Shown: positions 51,488 through 60,754 of the stretch, piece after piece
How positions within the stretch are numbered: position 1 is the first letter of the stretch
Layout of the letters: every line of letters starts with the position of its first letter
Assembly (NCBI GenBank): GCA_024331095.1
Contig: JANDJE010000005.1
Span: 1-64,000, forward strand
From: Nitrospira sp.
GTDB lineage: Bacteria; Nitrospirota; Nitrospiria; Nitrospirales; Nitrospiraceae
Length of the DNA stretch: 64,000 bases
Direction of reading: 5' to 3'
The notes under the pieces: generated by a model
What the model was told of the DNA's origin: nothing
The model's input: the letters and a program-made list of their open reading frames with translations, nothing else
Database searches by the model: none
Position numbers and translations under genes: made by a program

Positions 51488-53934
51488 CCCTCCACCGCTC
51501 CCACGGGCCCGCGACGCCCCAGCACCTCGCGCCGTCCGTCACGACCCGCCGCCCCCACGATGCCTTCCGCCTCCATTCGCTCGATCATACGAGCGGCCCT
51601 CGGATAGCCGACCCGCAGCCGCCGCTGGAGGAGCGAGGCCGACGCCTGCCCGGTGCTCAGCACCAGCTCTTTGGCCTGCTCATACACTTCGTCTTTTGCT
51701 TCCTCTTCCGCCTTTGCTTCGTCGCCGTTGAGCGATTGCAATTCCTGATTGTAGGCGGGCGCCGCCTGTCGCTTCACAAACTCCACGACCGCCCGCACGT
51801 CGTCGTCCGACACAAAAGACCCGTGCAACCGAACGAGCCGGCCGGTACCGGACGCGAGATACAACATGTCGCCCTTGCCGAGCAAGGCCTCCGCCCCGTT
51901 CGCGTCCAGGATCGTCCGCGAGTCGGTTTTCGAGGACACCTGGAAGGCGATGCGCGCGGGGAAATTCGCCTTGATCAAACCCGTCAACACGTCGACGGAA
52001 GGCCGCTGCGTCGCCAGCACCAGATGGATACCGGACGCCCGCGCCATTTGGGCCAGCCTCGCGATCTTGTCTTCCACCTCCTTGGGAGCCACCATCATCA
52101 AATCGGCCAGTTCGTCGATCATCACCACGATGTAGGGCAACGGCTCCGGAGGCGTCGGTTTCGTCTGCGTGCAGCCCGGCTCGCCGGCGGCGATCGCGGA
52201 CTCTCCCGCCGACAGCCGTTCCTCCTCCGAGAGAAACTGCATCGGCAGCTCCGGCTGTTCAACGGATGGAGACGGTTTTCCCGTGACGGCTTCATGCAGG
52301 CCGGCCACTTTGCGATTGTACGCGTCGATGTTTCTGACTCCGGCCTCCGCCAGCAATTTATACCGGCGCTCCATCTCGGCCACGACCCATCCCAGTCCTT
52401 TGGCCGCCGACTTGGCGTCGGTCATGACCGGCCGCAACAGATGGGGGATCCCCTCGTACGATTGAAACTCCAGCATTTTGGGGTCGATGAGCAACAATTT
52501 GACTTCGTCGGGCTTGGCCGAAAAAAGAATGCTCAGCAACATCGTATTGAGCCCGACGCTCTTCCCCGCGCCCGTGGCGCCGGCCACCAACAGATGCGGC
52601 ATGGTCCTGAGATCGGCCGTCACCGGCGCTCCGAAAATGTCTTTCCCCAGCGCCAACGTCAGTTTTGAGCGCGCCCTGGAAAAGGCGCCGCTCATCAACA
52701 CCTCCTTAATGGAAACGGTTTCACGCGAGACGTTCGGCACCTCGATGCCGACCACCGATTTTCCCGGAAGCGGAGCCACGATACGGAGGCTCACGGCCTT
52801 GAGCGCCAGCGCGAGATCGTCCGCCAGATTCACAATCCGCGCGACCTTGGTGCCCGGCGCCGGCTCAAACTCGTACATCGTGACGACCGGACCGGGCCGA
52901 ACTTCCGTCACCCGGCCTTCGATGCCGAAACTCGACAAGGCTTTTGAGAGCACTTCGGTCTGAGCGTACAGTTCTTCCTCGGACACGCGGGCCGTCGAAA
53001 CGGGGGGATCGCTGAGAATCGTCGCCGGATCGGGAAGGCGATACTCGCCGGGTGCCACGGAAACACGGGAGCGCTCTCGTTCGACAGGGTGTTCTCTCTC
53101 CGATCCGACCGTGGAAGAGACAAAGACCGGCTTGCCGCCGCTCCCGGCGAGCCCGCTTGCCGACGTCGGCGTTTCGACGACGCCTTCGGTTTCGACACGT
53201 TCACGGCCGACGCCGATCATCGCGGGAGGTTGGACAACCTTCCGATTTTCAGATTCTTCTTCGCGGCCGCCGGTCGGTTTGGGGTCGTGGTCTCGACATT
53301 CCGAGAGTCGGGAGCCCGCCCGTTCCAGCCACGCTCTGCCTCGATCCCGAATACGCCGAGCCGTTTCGCCGAGCGAGAGCGGAGCGGTAAACAAGAGCGA
53401 GACCAAGAACCCCGCGATGATCACAATGTGGGCGCCCGTCCCCGCGAACACCGCCCGTAATCCGTTCCCGATCAACTGTCCGACCACGCCGCCGGCCGCG
53501 CCGCGAGCAATCACCCCGCTGCTGACGGTCGGCACCCCCGTCGCTTCCAGATGCAGAAACGCGCTCAAAAAACACACCGCCGCAAGCGAGCTCGCCGCCG
53601 TTCGGAGACTGATATTCACAGGATTGCTGGAGAAACAGCGGATTCCCAGCCGGGCCAACAAGACGGGGAACAAATACGCCGCTCCTCCGATCAGATGGAA
53701 AAACCCGGCGCCTACCAAAGCACCGAACGATCCGATGAGATTTTTCGGTTGAGGCGACGACGCGACGCCGGTCGCCGGCGTCGTCGCCTCGCCCGGCACA
53801 AACGAGAGGAGGCTCAGGAACAGCAGCAGACTCACCGCAATCGCGATGACCCCGGCGACTTCTCGTTGGAGATGGGAAGAAGCGTTGGAACCGCGGCGAG
53901 ACTCGCCCCGCTTGGCAGAGGTGGTCGCACCCAT
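51484..53934 (-). CDS. ftsK: DNA translocase FtsK
   Basis: 816 residues. N-terminal membrane part with about four helices (28-48, 70-95, 110-130, 165-190), a linker rich in charged residues (about 200-300), then the motor: Walker A LLVAGATGAGKSVGLNTM, IDPKMLEFQSYEGIPHL, Walker B VVMIDELADLMM, LATQRPSVDVLTGLIKANFP, and the gamma winged helix (SLLQRRLRVGYPRAARMIER). It pumps chromosome ends towards XerCD at the division septum. About 50 polar residues are inserted between AYNRKVAGLHEA and YIVVMIDE, where many relatives have a shorter loop. Confidence 0.95.
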   Translation of the reverse strand: MGATTSAKRGESRRGSNASSHLQREVAGVIAIAVSLLLFLSLLSFVPGEATTPATGVASSPQPKNLIGSFGALVGAGFFHLIGGAAYLFPVLLARLGIRCFSSNPVNISLRTAASSLAAVCFLSAFLHLEATGVPTVSSGVIARGAAGGVVGQLIGNGLRAVFAGTGAHIVIIAGFLVSLLFTAPLSLGETARRIRDRGRAWLERAGSRLSECRDHDPKPTGGREEESENRKVVQPPAMIGVGRERVETEGVVETPTSASGLAGSGGKPVFVSSTVGSEREHPVERERSRVSVAPGEYRLPDPATILSDPPVSTARVSEEELYAQTEVLSKALSSFGIEGRVTEVRPGPVVTMYEFEPAPGTKVARIVNLADDLALALKAVSLRIVAPLPGKSVVGIEVPNVSRETVSIKEVLMSGAFSRARSKLTLALGKDIFGAPVTADLRTMPHLLVAGATGAGKSVGLNTMLLSILFSAKPDEVKLLLIDPKMLEFQSYEGIPHLLRPVMTDAKSAAKGLGWVVAEMERRYKLLAEAGVRNIDAYNRKVAGLHEAVTGKPSPSVEQPELPMQFLSEEERLSAGESAIAAGEPGCTQTKPTPPEPLPYIVVMIDELADLMMVAPKEVEDKIARLAQMARASGIHLVLATQRPSVDVLTGLIKANFPARIAFQVSSKTDSRTILDANGAEALLGKGDMLYLASGTGRLVRLHGSFVSDDDVRAVVEFVKRQAAPAYNQELQSLNGDEAKAEEEAKDEVYEQAKELVLSTGQASASLLQRRLRVGYPRAARMIERMEAEGIVGAAGRDGRREVLGRRGPVGAVEG

Positions 53935-54036
53935 GAAGCGATGCTAGCACAGGGCACAGGTCATTTCAAACAAAGGTCAAACGAGAGCGGTCGCCGAATC
54001 GACAGGAACCGGCTCCGTTCCAAATCTCGAACGCCG

Positions 54037-54708
54037 CTACGGAGAGACGGGGGGCGCGGTATGGCGGATGATCTTCCCCTCGACGAGATAAACCACCAGC
54101 TCGGCCATGTTGGTGGCGTGATCGGCGATTCGTTCCAAATATTTCGCCACAAAGCTGAGCCGGATCGCGCGCGAAATGGTATGGGGGTTCTCGATCATGA
54201 ACGACAGGAGCTCGCGGAAAATCTGCTCCATCAGATCATCGACCAAATCGTCGTCTTTGAGGACTTTTCTCGCGAGCGCCGCATCTTCTTTCACGAAGGC
54301 GTCGATGCTTTCTTTCACCATCATCCTGGCGATGCCGCCCATCCGTGGAATATCGATGTAAGGTTTCAACTGAGGTTCTTGATTCAGTTCGATCGTCCGC
54401 TCGCAGATATTTTCGGCCAAATCGCTGATCCGCTCGAGCTCCGTCGAGATTTTCATGGCCGTCGTCACCAACCGCAGGTCCCGAGCGGCCGGCTGATGGA
54501 GCGCCAGCAGGCTGATGCATTCTTCGTCGATCTCCACGTCCAGGGCGTTGACTTTGTGATCCCGTTCGATCACCTGACTCGCCCGTTCCGAGTCTCGCTT
54601 TACGAGCGCCTCGAGCGCTTTGTCGATCTGATCTTCCGCCAAGCCGGCCATCCGCACCAATTTGGCCTTGAGTTCGGCAAGTTCTTCGTCAAAATGCCGT
54701 TGCGTCAT
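54037..54708 (-). CDS. phoU: Phosphate signalling protein PhoU
   Basis: 223 residues made of two three-helix bundles. HFDEELAELKAKLVRMAGLA, the first metal-binding motif region ARDLRLVTTAMKISTELERI with SDLAENI, and the second, KYLERIADHATNMAELVVY. It links PstSCAB to the PhoR kinase as a negative regulator. Starts 4 nt after pstB. ATG 54708 chosen; the longer reading to 54798 overlaps pstB. No phoB/phoR genes are in the window. Confidence 0.95.
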   Translation of the reverse strand: MTQRHFDEELAELKAKLVRMAGLAEDQIDKALEALVKRDSERASQVIERDHKVNALDVEIDEECISLLALHQPAARDLRLVTTAMKISTELERISDLAENICERTIELNQEPQLKPYIDIPRMGGIARMMVKESIDAFVKEDAALARKVLKDDDLVDDLMEQIFRELLSFMIENPHTISRAIRLSFVAKYLERIADHATNMAELVVYLVEGKIIRHTAPPVSP

Positions 54709-54712
54709 GCGC

Positions 54713-55531
54713 TCAACCGAACCGTCCCGTGATGTAGTCTTCGGTCTGTTTCTTCGCCGGAGTCGTAAACAGTCGTTTGGTGGGGCCGAATTCCACAAGT
54801 TCTCCCAGATACATGAACGCCGTCCAGTCGGAGATTCGCGCCGCTTGCTGCATATTATGCGTCACGATCAGAATTGTCACGCGGCGTTTCAAATCCTGCA
54901 ACAGCTCCTCGATGCTGGCCGTCGCAATAGGGTCGAGCGCCGACGTCGGCTCGTCCAACAGCAGCAGCTCCGGATCGGTCGCGAGCGCGCGGGCGATGCA
55001 GAGACGCTGCTGCTGCCCTCCCGACAACGACGTCCCCAGGGCGGACAATCGATCCTTCACCTCTTCCCACAAGGCCGCGCTTCGCAAGGCCTGCTCGACC
55101 TTTTCGTCGATCACGCGCCGATCTCTTATTCCTCGAACTCGCAGGCCATAGGCGACGTTCTCGTACACGGACTTGGGAAAGGGATTGGGTTTCTGAAACA
55201 CCATGGCCAATCGCATGCGCACTTCGATCGGATCGACTCCACGGTCCAGAATATTGCGGCTGTCCGGATAGAGTACGATAGCTCCTTCGTAGCGGGTGCC
55301 GGGATAGAGATCGTGCATGCGGTTAAAACACCGAAGAAACGTGGATTTGCCGCACCCCGACGGGCCGATCAACGCCGTAATGTTGCATTCGGCGATCGGA
55401 ACCGACACCCGCTTCAGCACCAGTCGAGTTCCATAATAAAAACTCAGTTCGCACGTTTCCGCCTTGAGCGGCTTGGGCCAGTCTCCTCTTCCGGCCGAGT
55501 CGGTGTATGCGCTATCCACGGGTAGGGCCAT
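54713..55531 (-). CDS. pstB: Phosphate ABC transporter ATPase
   Basis: 272 residues. Walker [20 protein letters not shown]-loop in [20 protein letters not shown], signature [15 protein letters not shown], Walker [16 protein letters not shown] and switch histidine in [34 protein letters not shown] at the end is specific for PstB. Confidence 0.97.
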   Translation of the reverse strand: MALPVDSAYTDSAGRGDWPKPLKAETCELSFYYGTRLVLKRVSVPIAECNITALIGPSGCGKSTFLRCFNRMHDLYPGTRYEGAIVLYPDSRNILDRGVDPIEVRMRLAMVFQKPNPFPKSVYENVAYGLRVRGIRDRRVIDEKVEQALRSAALWEEVKDRLSALGTSLSGGQQQRLCIARALATDPELLLLDEPTSALDPIATASIEELLQDLKRRVTILIVTHNMQQAARISDWTAFMYLGELVEFGPTKRLFTTPAKKQTEDYITGRFG

Positions 55532-55540
55532 AAGTCGAAG

Positions 55541-56431
55541 TTACCAGGACACGCGCTTGCGCATCCGATAGCGCACGTAGATCGCCAGCCCGTTCATGGC
55601 GAGAGTCATCCCCACCAATAGGAGGCCCGCGGCGGCCGCATTGGCGGCGAAGTCCTCGCCGGGCCTGGACACCCAAGCAAACATCTGGATCGGCATCACG
55701 GTGAAGGGGGACATGAGCCACTCGAACGAGAGGTACGGCGGCTGATCCGTCATCGGTGAAGGAGGCAAAAACGCGATGAACGTGAGGGCGCCGACCGTCA
55801 CGATCGGAGCCGTCTCCCCAATGGCGCGGCTTAACGCCAAAATGATGCCCGTCAAGATCCCCGAAGCCGAGTAGGGCAAGACATGGTCGGCAACCGTCTG
55901 CCACCTGGTGGCTCCCAATGCAAAGGCGGCTTCCCGAATTTGGACCGGGATGGCGCGGATGGCTTCCCGTGTCGTCACGATCACCACCGGAAGGATCAAC
56001 AAGGCCAGAGTCAACCCCGCCGTCAAAATGCTCGACCCAAGGCCCAGCATATAAACGAACAACCCCAGCGCGAGCAACCCGAAAATAATCGACGGCACCC
56101 CGGCCAAATTCGTGACGGTCACCTCGATCAATTCCGTCAGCCACGTCCGTCGCGCGTATTCCTCCAAATAAATGGCGGCGGCGACTCCGATCGGAATTCC
56201 CACGCAGGCCGTGACCAGCATCACCAGCGTCGAGCCGACGACGGCGGGAAGGATACCGGCCTGCGAGGCATGGCGCGAGGGGAACGACGTCAAGAATTGC
56301 CAATCGAGCCGCCCAATGCCGTCGATGAGAAGCGCTCCAAACAACAGGACCAGCGTGCCGACCGCCAGAGCCAGCGCGCTCAGCCCCAGCGCTTTGAACC
56401 AGGCTTCAAAAAATTTCCTGCGCTTGATCAC
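55541..56431 (-). CDS. pstA: Phosphate ABC transporter permease PstA
   Basis: 296 residues, about six helices, with the permease EAA loop EAAFALGATRWQTVADHVLP and PSIIFGLLALGLFVYMLGLG. GTG 56431 lies one nt after the pstC stop with GAGAGG at 9 nt; upstream extension to 56473 overlaps pstC and is unlikely. Confidence 0.94.
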   Translation of the reverse strand: MIKRRKFFEAWFKALGLSALALAVGTLVLLFGALLIDGIGRLDWQFLTSFPSRHASQAGILPAVVGSTLVMLVTACVGIPIGVAAAIYLEEYARRTWLTELIEVTVTNLAGVPSIIFGLLALGLFVYMLGLGSSILTAGLTLALLILPVVIVTTREAIRAIPVQIREAAFALGATRWQTVADHVLPYSASGILTGIILALSRAIGETAPIVTVGALTFIAFLPPSPMTDQPPYLSFEWLMSPFTVMPIQMFAWVSRPGEDFAANAAAAGLLLVGMTLAMNGLAIYVRYRMRKRVSW

Positions 56432-56432
56432 G

Positions 56433-57272
56433 CTAATAAACCTCTCGAAACCGCTTTCGCATGACGTGCCCAAGGATGTTAAAGGCGAACGTCATCACGG
56501 CCAGCACCAGTCCGGCCGCGAAAATGCTCCGATAGCCGATGCTGCCATGCGGCAGGTCGCCGAGGGCGACCTGGACAATGTACGCGGTAATCGTGGCGGC
56601 GGGCTCCATGGGATTCCAGGTGAGATTCGGATTCTGTCCGGCCGCGATCGCCACCACCATTGTTTCGCCGACCGCGCGCGACACGCCGAGCACGTAGGCC
56701 GCCACGATGCCCGACGTGGCCGCCGGCACGACGACGCGCCACGCCGTTTCCAAGTGTGTGGCCCCCATGGCGTACGATCCTTCCCGCAACACCATCGGCA
56801 CGGCCCGCATCGCGTCCTCGCTCAATGAAATCACGAGAGGGAGGATCATGATGCCGATGACGATCCCCGGTCCCAGCATATTAAAGCCCGGAATGTCCGG
56901 CCACAGCAGTTGCAGAGCCGGCGTCACCACGAGGAGGGCAAAATACCCATAGACCACCGTGGGCACCGCACCCAACAGCTCCAGTGTCGGCTTGATGACT
57001 TCTCTCATACGAGGCGAGGCGAACTCCGACAGATAGATGGCCGACACGGTTCCGACCGGAATGGCCACCAGCAAACCGACGACGCTGGTGACGATCGTGC
57101 CGGCCAACAGGGGCAGAATCCCGTAGTGCGGGTCATCGAAGAGAGGGGTCCATAGCGTATCGGTCAAGAAATCTTGAAGAGAGACGACTTCAAAAAATCC
57201 GAGCGACTCGAACAACAGGACGGCCAGAATCGTGACGGTGGTCGCCACCGACACCAGGGCGGCGAGCAACAA
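56433..57272 (-). CDS. pstC: Phosphate ABC transporter permease PstC
   Basis: About 279 residues from TTG 57272, with six helices and the EAA loop EGSYAMGATHLETAWRVVVP; VPTVVYGYFALLVV is a family motif. The start is uncertain. The frame is open further upstream through a typical cytoplasmic N-terminus (GRRARRGREFVIEGG) as far as a stop just before a run of seven G; removing one G would join it to ATG 57372 (MKGGKAILIDK...). The TTG start lacks a good ribosome binding site. Confidence 0.9.
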   Translation of the reverse strand: MLLAALVSVATTVTILAVLLFESLGFFEVVSLQDFLTDTLWTPLFDDPHYGILPLLAGTIVTSVVGLLVAIPVGTVSAIYLSEFASPRMREVIKPTLELLGAVPTVVYGYFALLVVTPALQLLWPDIPGFNMLGPGIVIGIMILPLVISLSEDAMRAVPMVLREGSYAMGATHLETAWRVVVPAATSGIVAAYVLGVSRAVGETMVVAIAAGQNPNLTWNPMEPAATITAYIVQVALGDLPHGSIGYRSIFAAGLVLAVMTFAFNILGHVMRKRFREVY

Positions 57273-57360
57273 CCCGCCCTCGATGACGAATTCCCGCCCC
57301 CGGCGCGCGCGGCGGCCGGCCGCTTCTATTCCATCCGACTTGTCGATAAGAATTGCCTTT

Positions 57361-57367
57361 CCCCCCC
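57361..57367 (-). other. G7 homopolymer at the 5' end of pstC
   Basis: Seven G on the coding strand, three codons into a reading frame from ATG 57372. With seven G this frame leaves pstC; with six it enters it. A sequencing error or slippage-based on/off switching are both possible. Confidence 0.4.
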
Positions 57368-57460
57368 TTCATCCCAACAGATAGGCATAAGAAGCCGGCC
57401 CGCAACACCACGGCCTCGACCGTGCGCCCGAAAAACCAAAATGGATGAGGGAACGTGATC

Positions 57461-58471
57461 CTATTGTTTCGGAGGACGTTTCAAGATCTCTTCGACCGGC
57501 AATCCCACCTCCGGCTCTCCCCCGAACCCCGTTCCGACGACGCCTTTTGCAAATCGCTCGCGGGCCATCTCATAGGCCTGATCAGGCAATGGAACATAGC
57601 GGACTTCCGCGATAAGCTTTGGCCCTTCTGCCAGATAGTATTCAACAAACTGGCGCACTTCCGGTCGTTTCGCCGCTTCGGCATTGACATAGATAAACAG
57701 AGGCCGAGAGAGAGGCTGATAGGTGCCGTTTCTGACGGTGTCCGCACTGGGCAAGACCGGCCCGTTTTTCCCGACAATAGCGACCGCTTTGAGCTTCTTT
57801 TGCTGTGCCGCGTAATAGGCATAGGGGACGTACCCCAACGAGTTTGTATTGCGTTCAATGCCTTGGACTAACACATTGTCGTCTTCGCTTGCGGTGTAAT
57901 CGCCCCGGCTGGATTTCGGCTTTCCGACAATCGCATCGGTAAAGTAATCAAAGGTGCCCGAATCGGACCCCGCCCCAAAGAGCACGAGCTGGGCGTCCGG
58001 CCAGGTGGAGCGAACCTGGTTCCAGCGCATGATTTTGCCTTGCGCCGCTGGCTCCCAAATCTTCTTTAACTCCTCGATGGTCATCGAATCCACCCACGTG
58101 TTCTTCGGGCTGACCGCCACGGTCAACGCGTCGAAAGCCACGGGTAACTCATAATACGCGATGCCGTTTTTCTGGCAGAGGGCCATTTCTTCCTTCAAAA
58201 TCGGCCGAGAGGCATCGGCGATATCGATCTCGCCGCGGCAGAATTTTTTGAACCCCCCGCCTGATCCTGCGATACCCACCGTCACTCGGATCTTGCCGCG
58301 ATGAGCGTTTTGAAACTCCTCGGCCACGGCCTCCGTCACAGGATAGACCGTGCTCGACCCATCGACTTTGATCAAACTCGACTGATTTGCTCCGACCGGT
58401 TCGTTCCCCAGGCACAAGAGCGTTAAGAGACCGACGGCAAGCCGGCACCCTACAAGCTGAATACGGCGCAT
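57461..58471 (-). CDS. pstS: Phosphate-binding periplasmic protein PstS
   Basis: 336 residues with a signal peptide (GCRLAVGLLTLLCLGNEPVG ending near ANQ). Phosphate-binding landmarks: KVDGSSTVYPVTEAVAEEF, VGIAGSGGGFKKFCRGEIDI, GAGSDSGTFDYFTDAIVG and SRPLFIYVNAEA. First gene of the pst operon in the order S, C, A, B, phoU. AAGGA lies 10 nt before the ATG. Confidence 0.95.
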   Translation of the reverse strand: MRRIQLVGCRLAVGLLTLLCLGNEPVGANQSSLIKVDGSSTVYPVTEAVAEEFQNAHRGKIRVTVGIAGSGGGFKKFCRGEIDIADASRPILKEEMALCQKNGIAYYELPVAFDALTVAVSPKNTWVDSMTIEELKKIWEPAAQGKIMRWNQVRSTWPDAQLVLFGAGSDSGTFDYFTDAIVGKPKSSRGDYTASEDDNVLVQGIERNTNSLGYVPYAYYAAQQKKLKAVAIVGKNGPVLPSADTVRNGTYQPLSRPLFIYVNAEAAKRPEVRQFVEYYLAEGPKLIAEVRYVPLPDQAYEMARERFAKGVVGTGFGGEPEVGLPVEEILKRPPKQ

Positions 58472-58600
58472 GGACTATCCTTCCTTTTTAAAGACCGCGA
58501 CCAAACGGATGAAGGCTTTTGAGCCTGGCACATGAATTCGCACATTACACAAAACGCCGTCTTCTACTTACTGTCATACTGTTCCACCGTCGTGACATTC

Positions 58601-58618
58601 GTGTTAACTCTGTGTTAA
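58601..58618. promoter_or_regulatory. PHO-box-like direct repeat
   Basis: GTGTTAA-CTCT-GTGTTAA: two identical seven-base units with an 11-bp period, the geometry of PhoB/PhoP sites (TTAACAC on the pstS strand). It lies about 130 nt upstream of pstS and 187 nt upstream of the divergent gene. Confidence 0.5.
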
Positions 58619-58692
58619 TTCCGACAGAAGAAGTGGGAGGTTCTCGCGTATTTCCCGCGCGCCAACGAATTCCGACGCCCTTTAGTTTTACA

Positions 58693-58707
58693 TGTCTGTA
58701 ACAGACA
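58693..58707. promoter_or_regulatory. Palindromic operator candidate
   Basis: Perfect TGTCTGT-A-ACAGACA, four nt upstream of the -35 box of the plus-strand promoter at 58712-58740, a usual position for an activator. Confidence 0.4.
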
Positions 58708-58711
58708 GGTT

Positions 58712-58740
58712 TTGCCCGTGTAACTTTCTCCTCTTATGGT
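58712..58740 (+). promoter_or_regulatory. Promoter of the second phosphate-binding protein gene
   Basis: TTGCCC at 58712-58717, a 17-nt spacer, TATGGT at 58735-58740; predicted start near 58747, leader about 58 nt. Confidence 0.4.
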
Positions 58741-58804
58741 ACAGAACCTTAGCGGCCATTGATGAGCGACATATAAAATGAAACGGGCGAAAGGAGGAAT
58801 GCGG

Positions 58805-59869
58805 ATGAGCGCGGCACTGTTTCGGGGGATGGGGGTCATCGTCCTTTTGGTTGCCATGGACGTCGCGGGGTTATCGGACACGGCAAGGGCTCAGCTTAAG
58901 CCCACAACCGACCCGCATATTCATGCGTACGTGCGGAGCTCGTCAACAATGACCGGGAGTTTAATGATCGTCGGGTCCGACACGATGAAACCGTTGATCA
59001 GACATTGGGAACGAAAATTGAAAGAATTTTATCCCCACGTTGACATTCGGATACAAAGTTCGGGGTCCGAGCAAGGTCCGCCGGCCCTTCTGGAGAAGAC
59101 CGCCCAGATTATCGCCGCCTCGCGCCCGCTCACGCCAGCCGAAATCTCGGAATTCAAGAAGCGGCACGGTTACGAACCGACGGAAATACCCGTGGCCACC
59201 GATGCACTGGCGATTTTTGTTCATCGGGACAACCCCATCACCGGTCTGACGTTCAAAGAACTTGAGGCCATGTTCTGTAAAGAGCGACGGCGGCAAGCGG
59301 AGCACCCGATCACGAAATGGGGCCAGCTCGGCCTGGGGGGGGAATGGAGTCAGGCAGATATCTGGCTTCATGGACGAACATCGACTTCAGGAACCGCCGC
59401 CTTCTTCCGCGAGAAAGTCTGCCTGAACGGCGAATTCAGCCCCAAGATCGTCGAGGAACCGGGATCGGCGTCGATCGTCGTGGAAGTCATGAGAGACCGT
59501 TATGCGATCGGATACAGCGGCATCGGCTACCGAACCTCAACCGTCCGCGCCGTTCCCCTTGCGGAACAACACGGAGACGCTTTTGTCGAAGCGACCTTTG
59601 AGACGGCCATCAATGGAACCTATCCGCTCAGACGGCTTCTCTATTTGTACGTGGACAAATCTCCGGAAAAGGAAGTCGCACCCATTGTTGCGGAATTCGT
59701 CAAATTCGCGACCAGCCACGAAGGTCAAGAGGTCGTGGTGAAGGAAGGGTTTTTCCCGCTCCCGACGGATGTGTTGAACCGGCTCTCCGCCGCGTGGTCT
59801 CAATCCATGTCTGTCGCCGAAGCCGCCGGATCGCTCTCAAAGAGCATGAATGAAAGGGCTCGCCCATGA
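58805..59869 (+). CDS. Second periplasmic phosphate-binding protein (PstS-like)
   Basis: 354 residues, signal peptide (MGVIVLLVAMDVAGLS, cleavage near ARAQ). PBP-like fold: LMIVGSDTMKPLIRHWERKL, IRIQSSGSEQGPPALLEKTA, AASRPLTPAEISEFKKRHGY, HGRTSTSGTAAFFREKVC and GYSGIGYRT. It is divergent from the pst operon and has no permease of its own, so it may deliver phosphate to PstCA or act as a phosphate sensor. ATG 58805 is chosen because AAGGAGG lies 7 nt upstream; ATG 58778 lies ahead of that site. Confidence 0.88.
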   Translation: MSAALFRGMGVIVLLVAMDVAGLSDTARAQLKPTTDPHIHAYVRSSSTMTGSLMIVGSDTMKPLIRHWERKLKEFYPHVDIRIQSSGSEQGPPALLEKTAQIIAASRPLTPAEISEFKKRHGYEPTEIPVATDALAIFVHRDNPITGLTFKELEAMFCKERRRQAEHPITKWGQLGLGGEWSQADIWLHGRTSTSGTAAFFREKVCLNGEFSPKIVEEPGSASIVVEVMRDRYAIGYSGIGYRTSTVRAVPLAEQHGDAFVEATFETAINGTYPLRRLLYLYVDKSPEKEVAPIVAEFVKFATSHEGQEVVVKEGFFPLPTDVLNRLSAAWSQSMSVAEAAGSLSKSMNERARP

Positions 59870-59918
59870 CTCGATCCGTCTTACACGACCTGTCTTTCGC
59901 CACGTCCATGGATCGCAC

Positions 59919-60671
59919 ATGATGAACCGTCATTATTATTCGACGACGTGGATGGCTCTGTGCATGGTTGCGCTGGGATTCGGCATGACCGCCTGTCAGA
60001 GCCGACACACGCTCACGCAGACCATCTATGAAAGTCCGTCTCGATTCGTCCGACTGGAAGTCGATCACACCGTGGGGGGAGGGCATTCTCACCCGACCAA
60101 CGTCACCACGGCCGAGATGGCAGCCGTTCTCGGTGGGATCATCATCAACGAACCGGTCAAGCTGGTTCCCTCTTTGCCCTTCTTCGGCAAAGACGAAGAA
60201 CCGCCTCGGCATCCCGCGTTCACCGCAGCCGAGATCGGCTTCTTCGCTCCGTTACTGACACAGGGATTGAAGACGGCGAGTCCCGAACAGGTCGTCACAT
60301 TCTATCAGTCCATCCAGCAAACCGCAGTCATTAGGAGAGTGACATCAGGAGGGGTCTTCCTTGACGGAGATGAGCTTCATATCATCGTAAGCAACTATCG
60401 GTCCCAAACTCATTACTCGTCCGATCCTGGAACGGCGGACACCCACGACGATCGATTCATGCCCCTGCGATCCATCACGCCCGTTCAGGCCAAGTTGGAC
60501 TTTGAGCCGGCCGCCGCCCTTGTGCCATCACAAAGCGGCTCGTTCTTCAGCCGACTCTTTCGGCCTGACCGCCCCGAGCTCGTTGTACGACTGAGCCTGG
60601 TGAGGGCCGGTTTACCGGAGAAAAACCGTCCCCCAACAAATACAAGCCAACCGCCGACCGGAAAACCATAG
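59919..60671 (+). CDS. Lipoprotein of the phosphate cluster
   Basis: About 250 residues. TTWMALCMVALGFGMTACQS is a signal peptide with lipobox MTAC. The mature protein has DHTVGGGHSHPTNVTTAEMA, a mixed middle (RRVTSGGVFLDGDELHIIVS) and a proline-rich C-terminus. I do not recognise the family. It follows the second phosphate-binding protein by 49 nt and is probably co-transcribed. No clear ribosome binding site; ATG 59922 is one codon later and the frame is open to 59850. Confidence 0.7.
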   Translation: MMNRHYYSTTWMALCMVALGFGMTACQSRHTLTQTIYESPSRFVRLEVDHTVGGGHSHPTNVTTAEMAAVLGGIIINEPVKLVPSLPFFGKDEEPPRHPAFTAAEIGFFAPLLTQGLKTASPEQVVTFYQSIQQTAVIRRVTSGGVFLDGDELHIIVSNYRSQTHYSSDPGTADTHDDRFMPLRSITPVQAKLDFEPAAALVPSQSGSFFSRLFRPDRPELVVRLSLVRAGLPEKNRPPTNTSQPPTGKP

Positions 60672-60754
60672 GTCGCCTCCGCTCGGTAGCCGAGTCTTGA
60701 TGAGACGTCCGTTGGCGACCGAGAAACAAATGGCGACCACCATCCGCGGACCGC

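Larger units (their letters stand above)
58472..58804. other. Divergent regulatory region between pstS and the second phosphate-binding protein gene
   Basis: 333 nt without a gene, rich in short repeats and AT-rich compared with its neighbours. It contains the sites described separately at 58601-58618, 58693-58707 and 58712-58740, and a single CTGTCAT at 58571-58577, identical to a half-site of the enterobacterial PHO box. Confidence 0.6.

Noticed and set aside
58571-58585. CTGTCATACTGTTCC as a classical PHO box
   Set aside because: Only one good CTGTCAT half-site, and the next CTGT is 8 nt rather than 11 nt away. Kept as a note; the TGTTAA repeat fits better.
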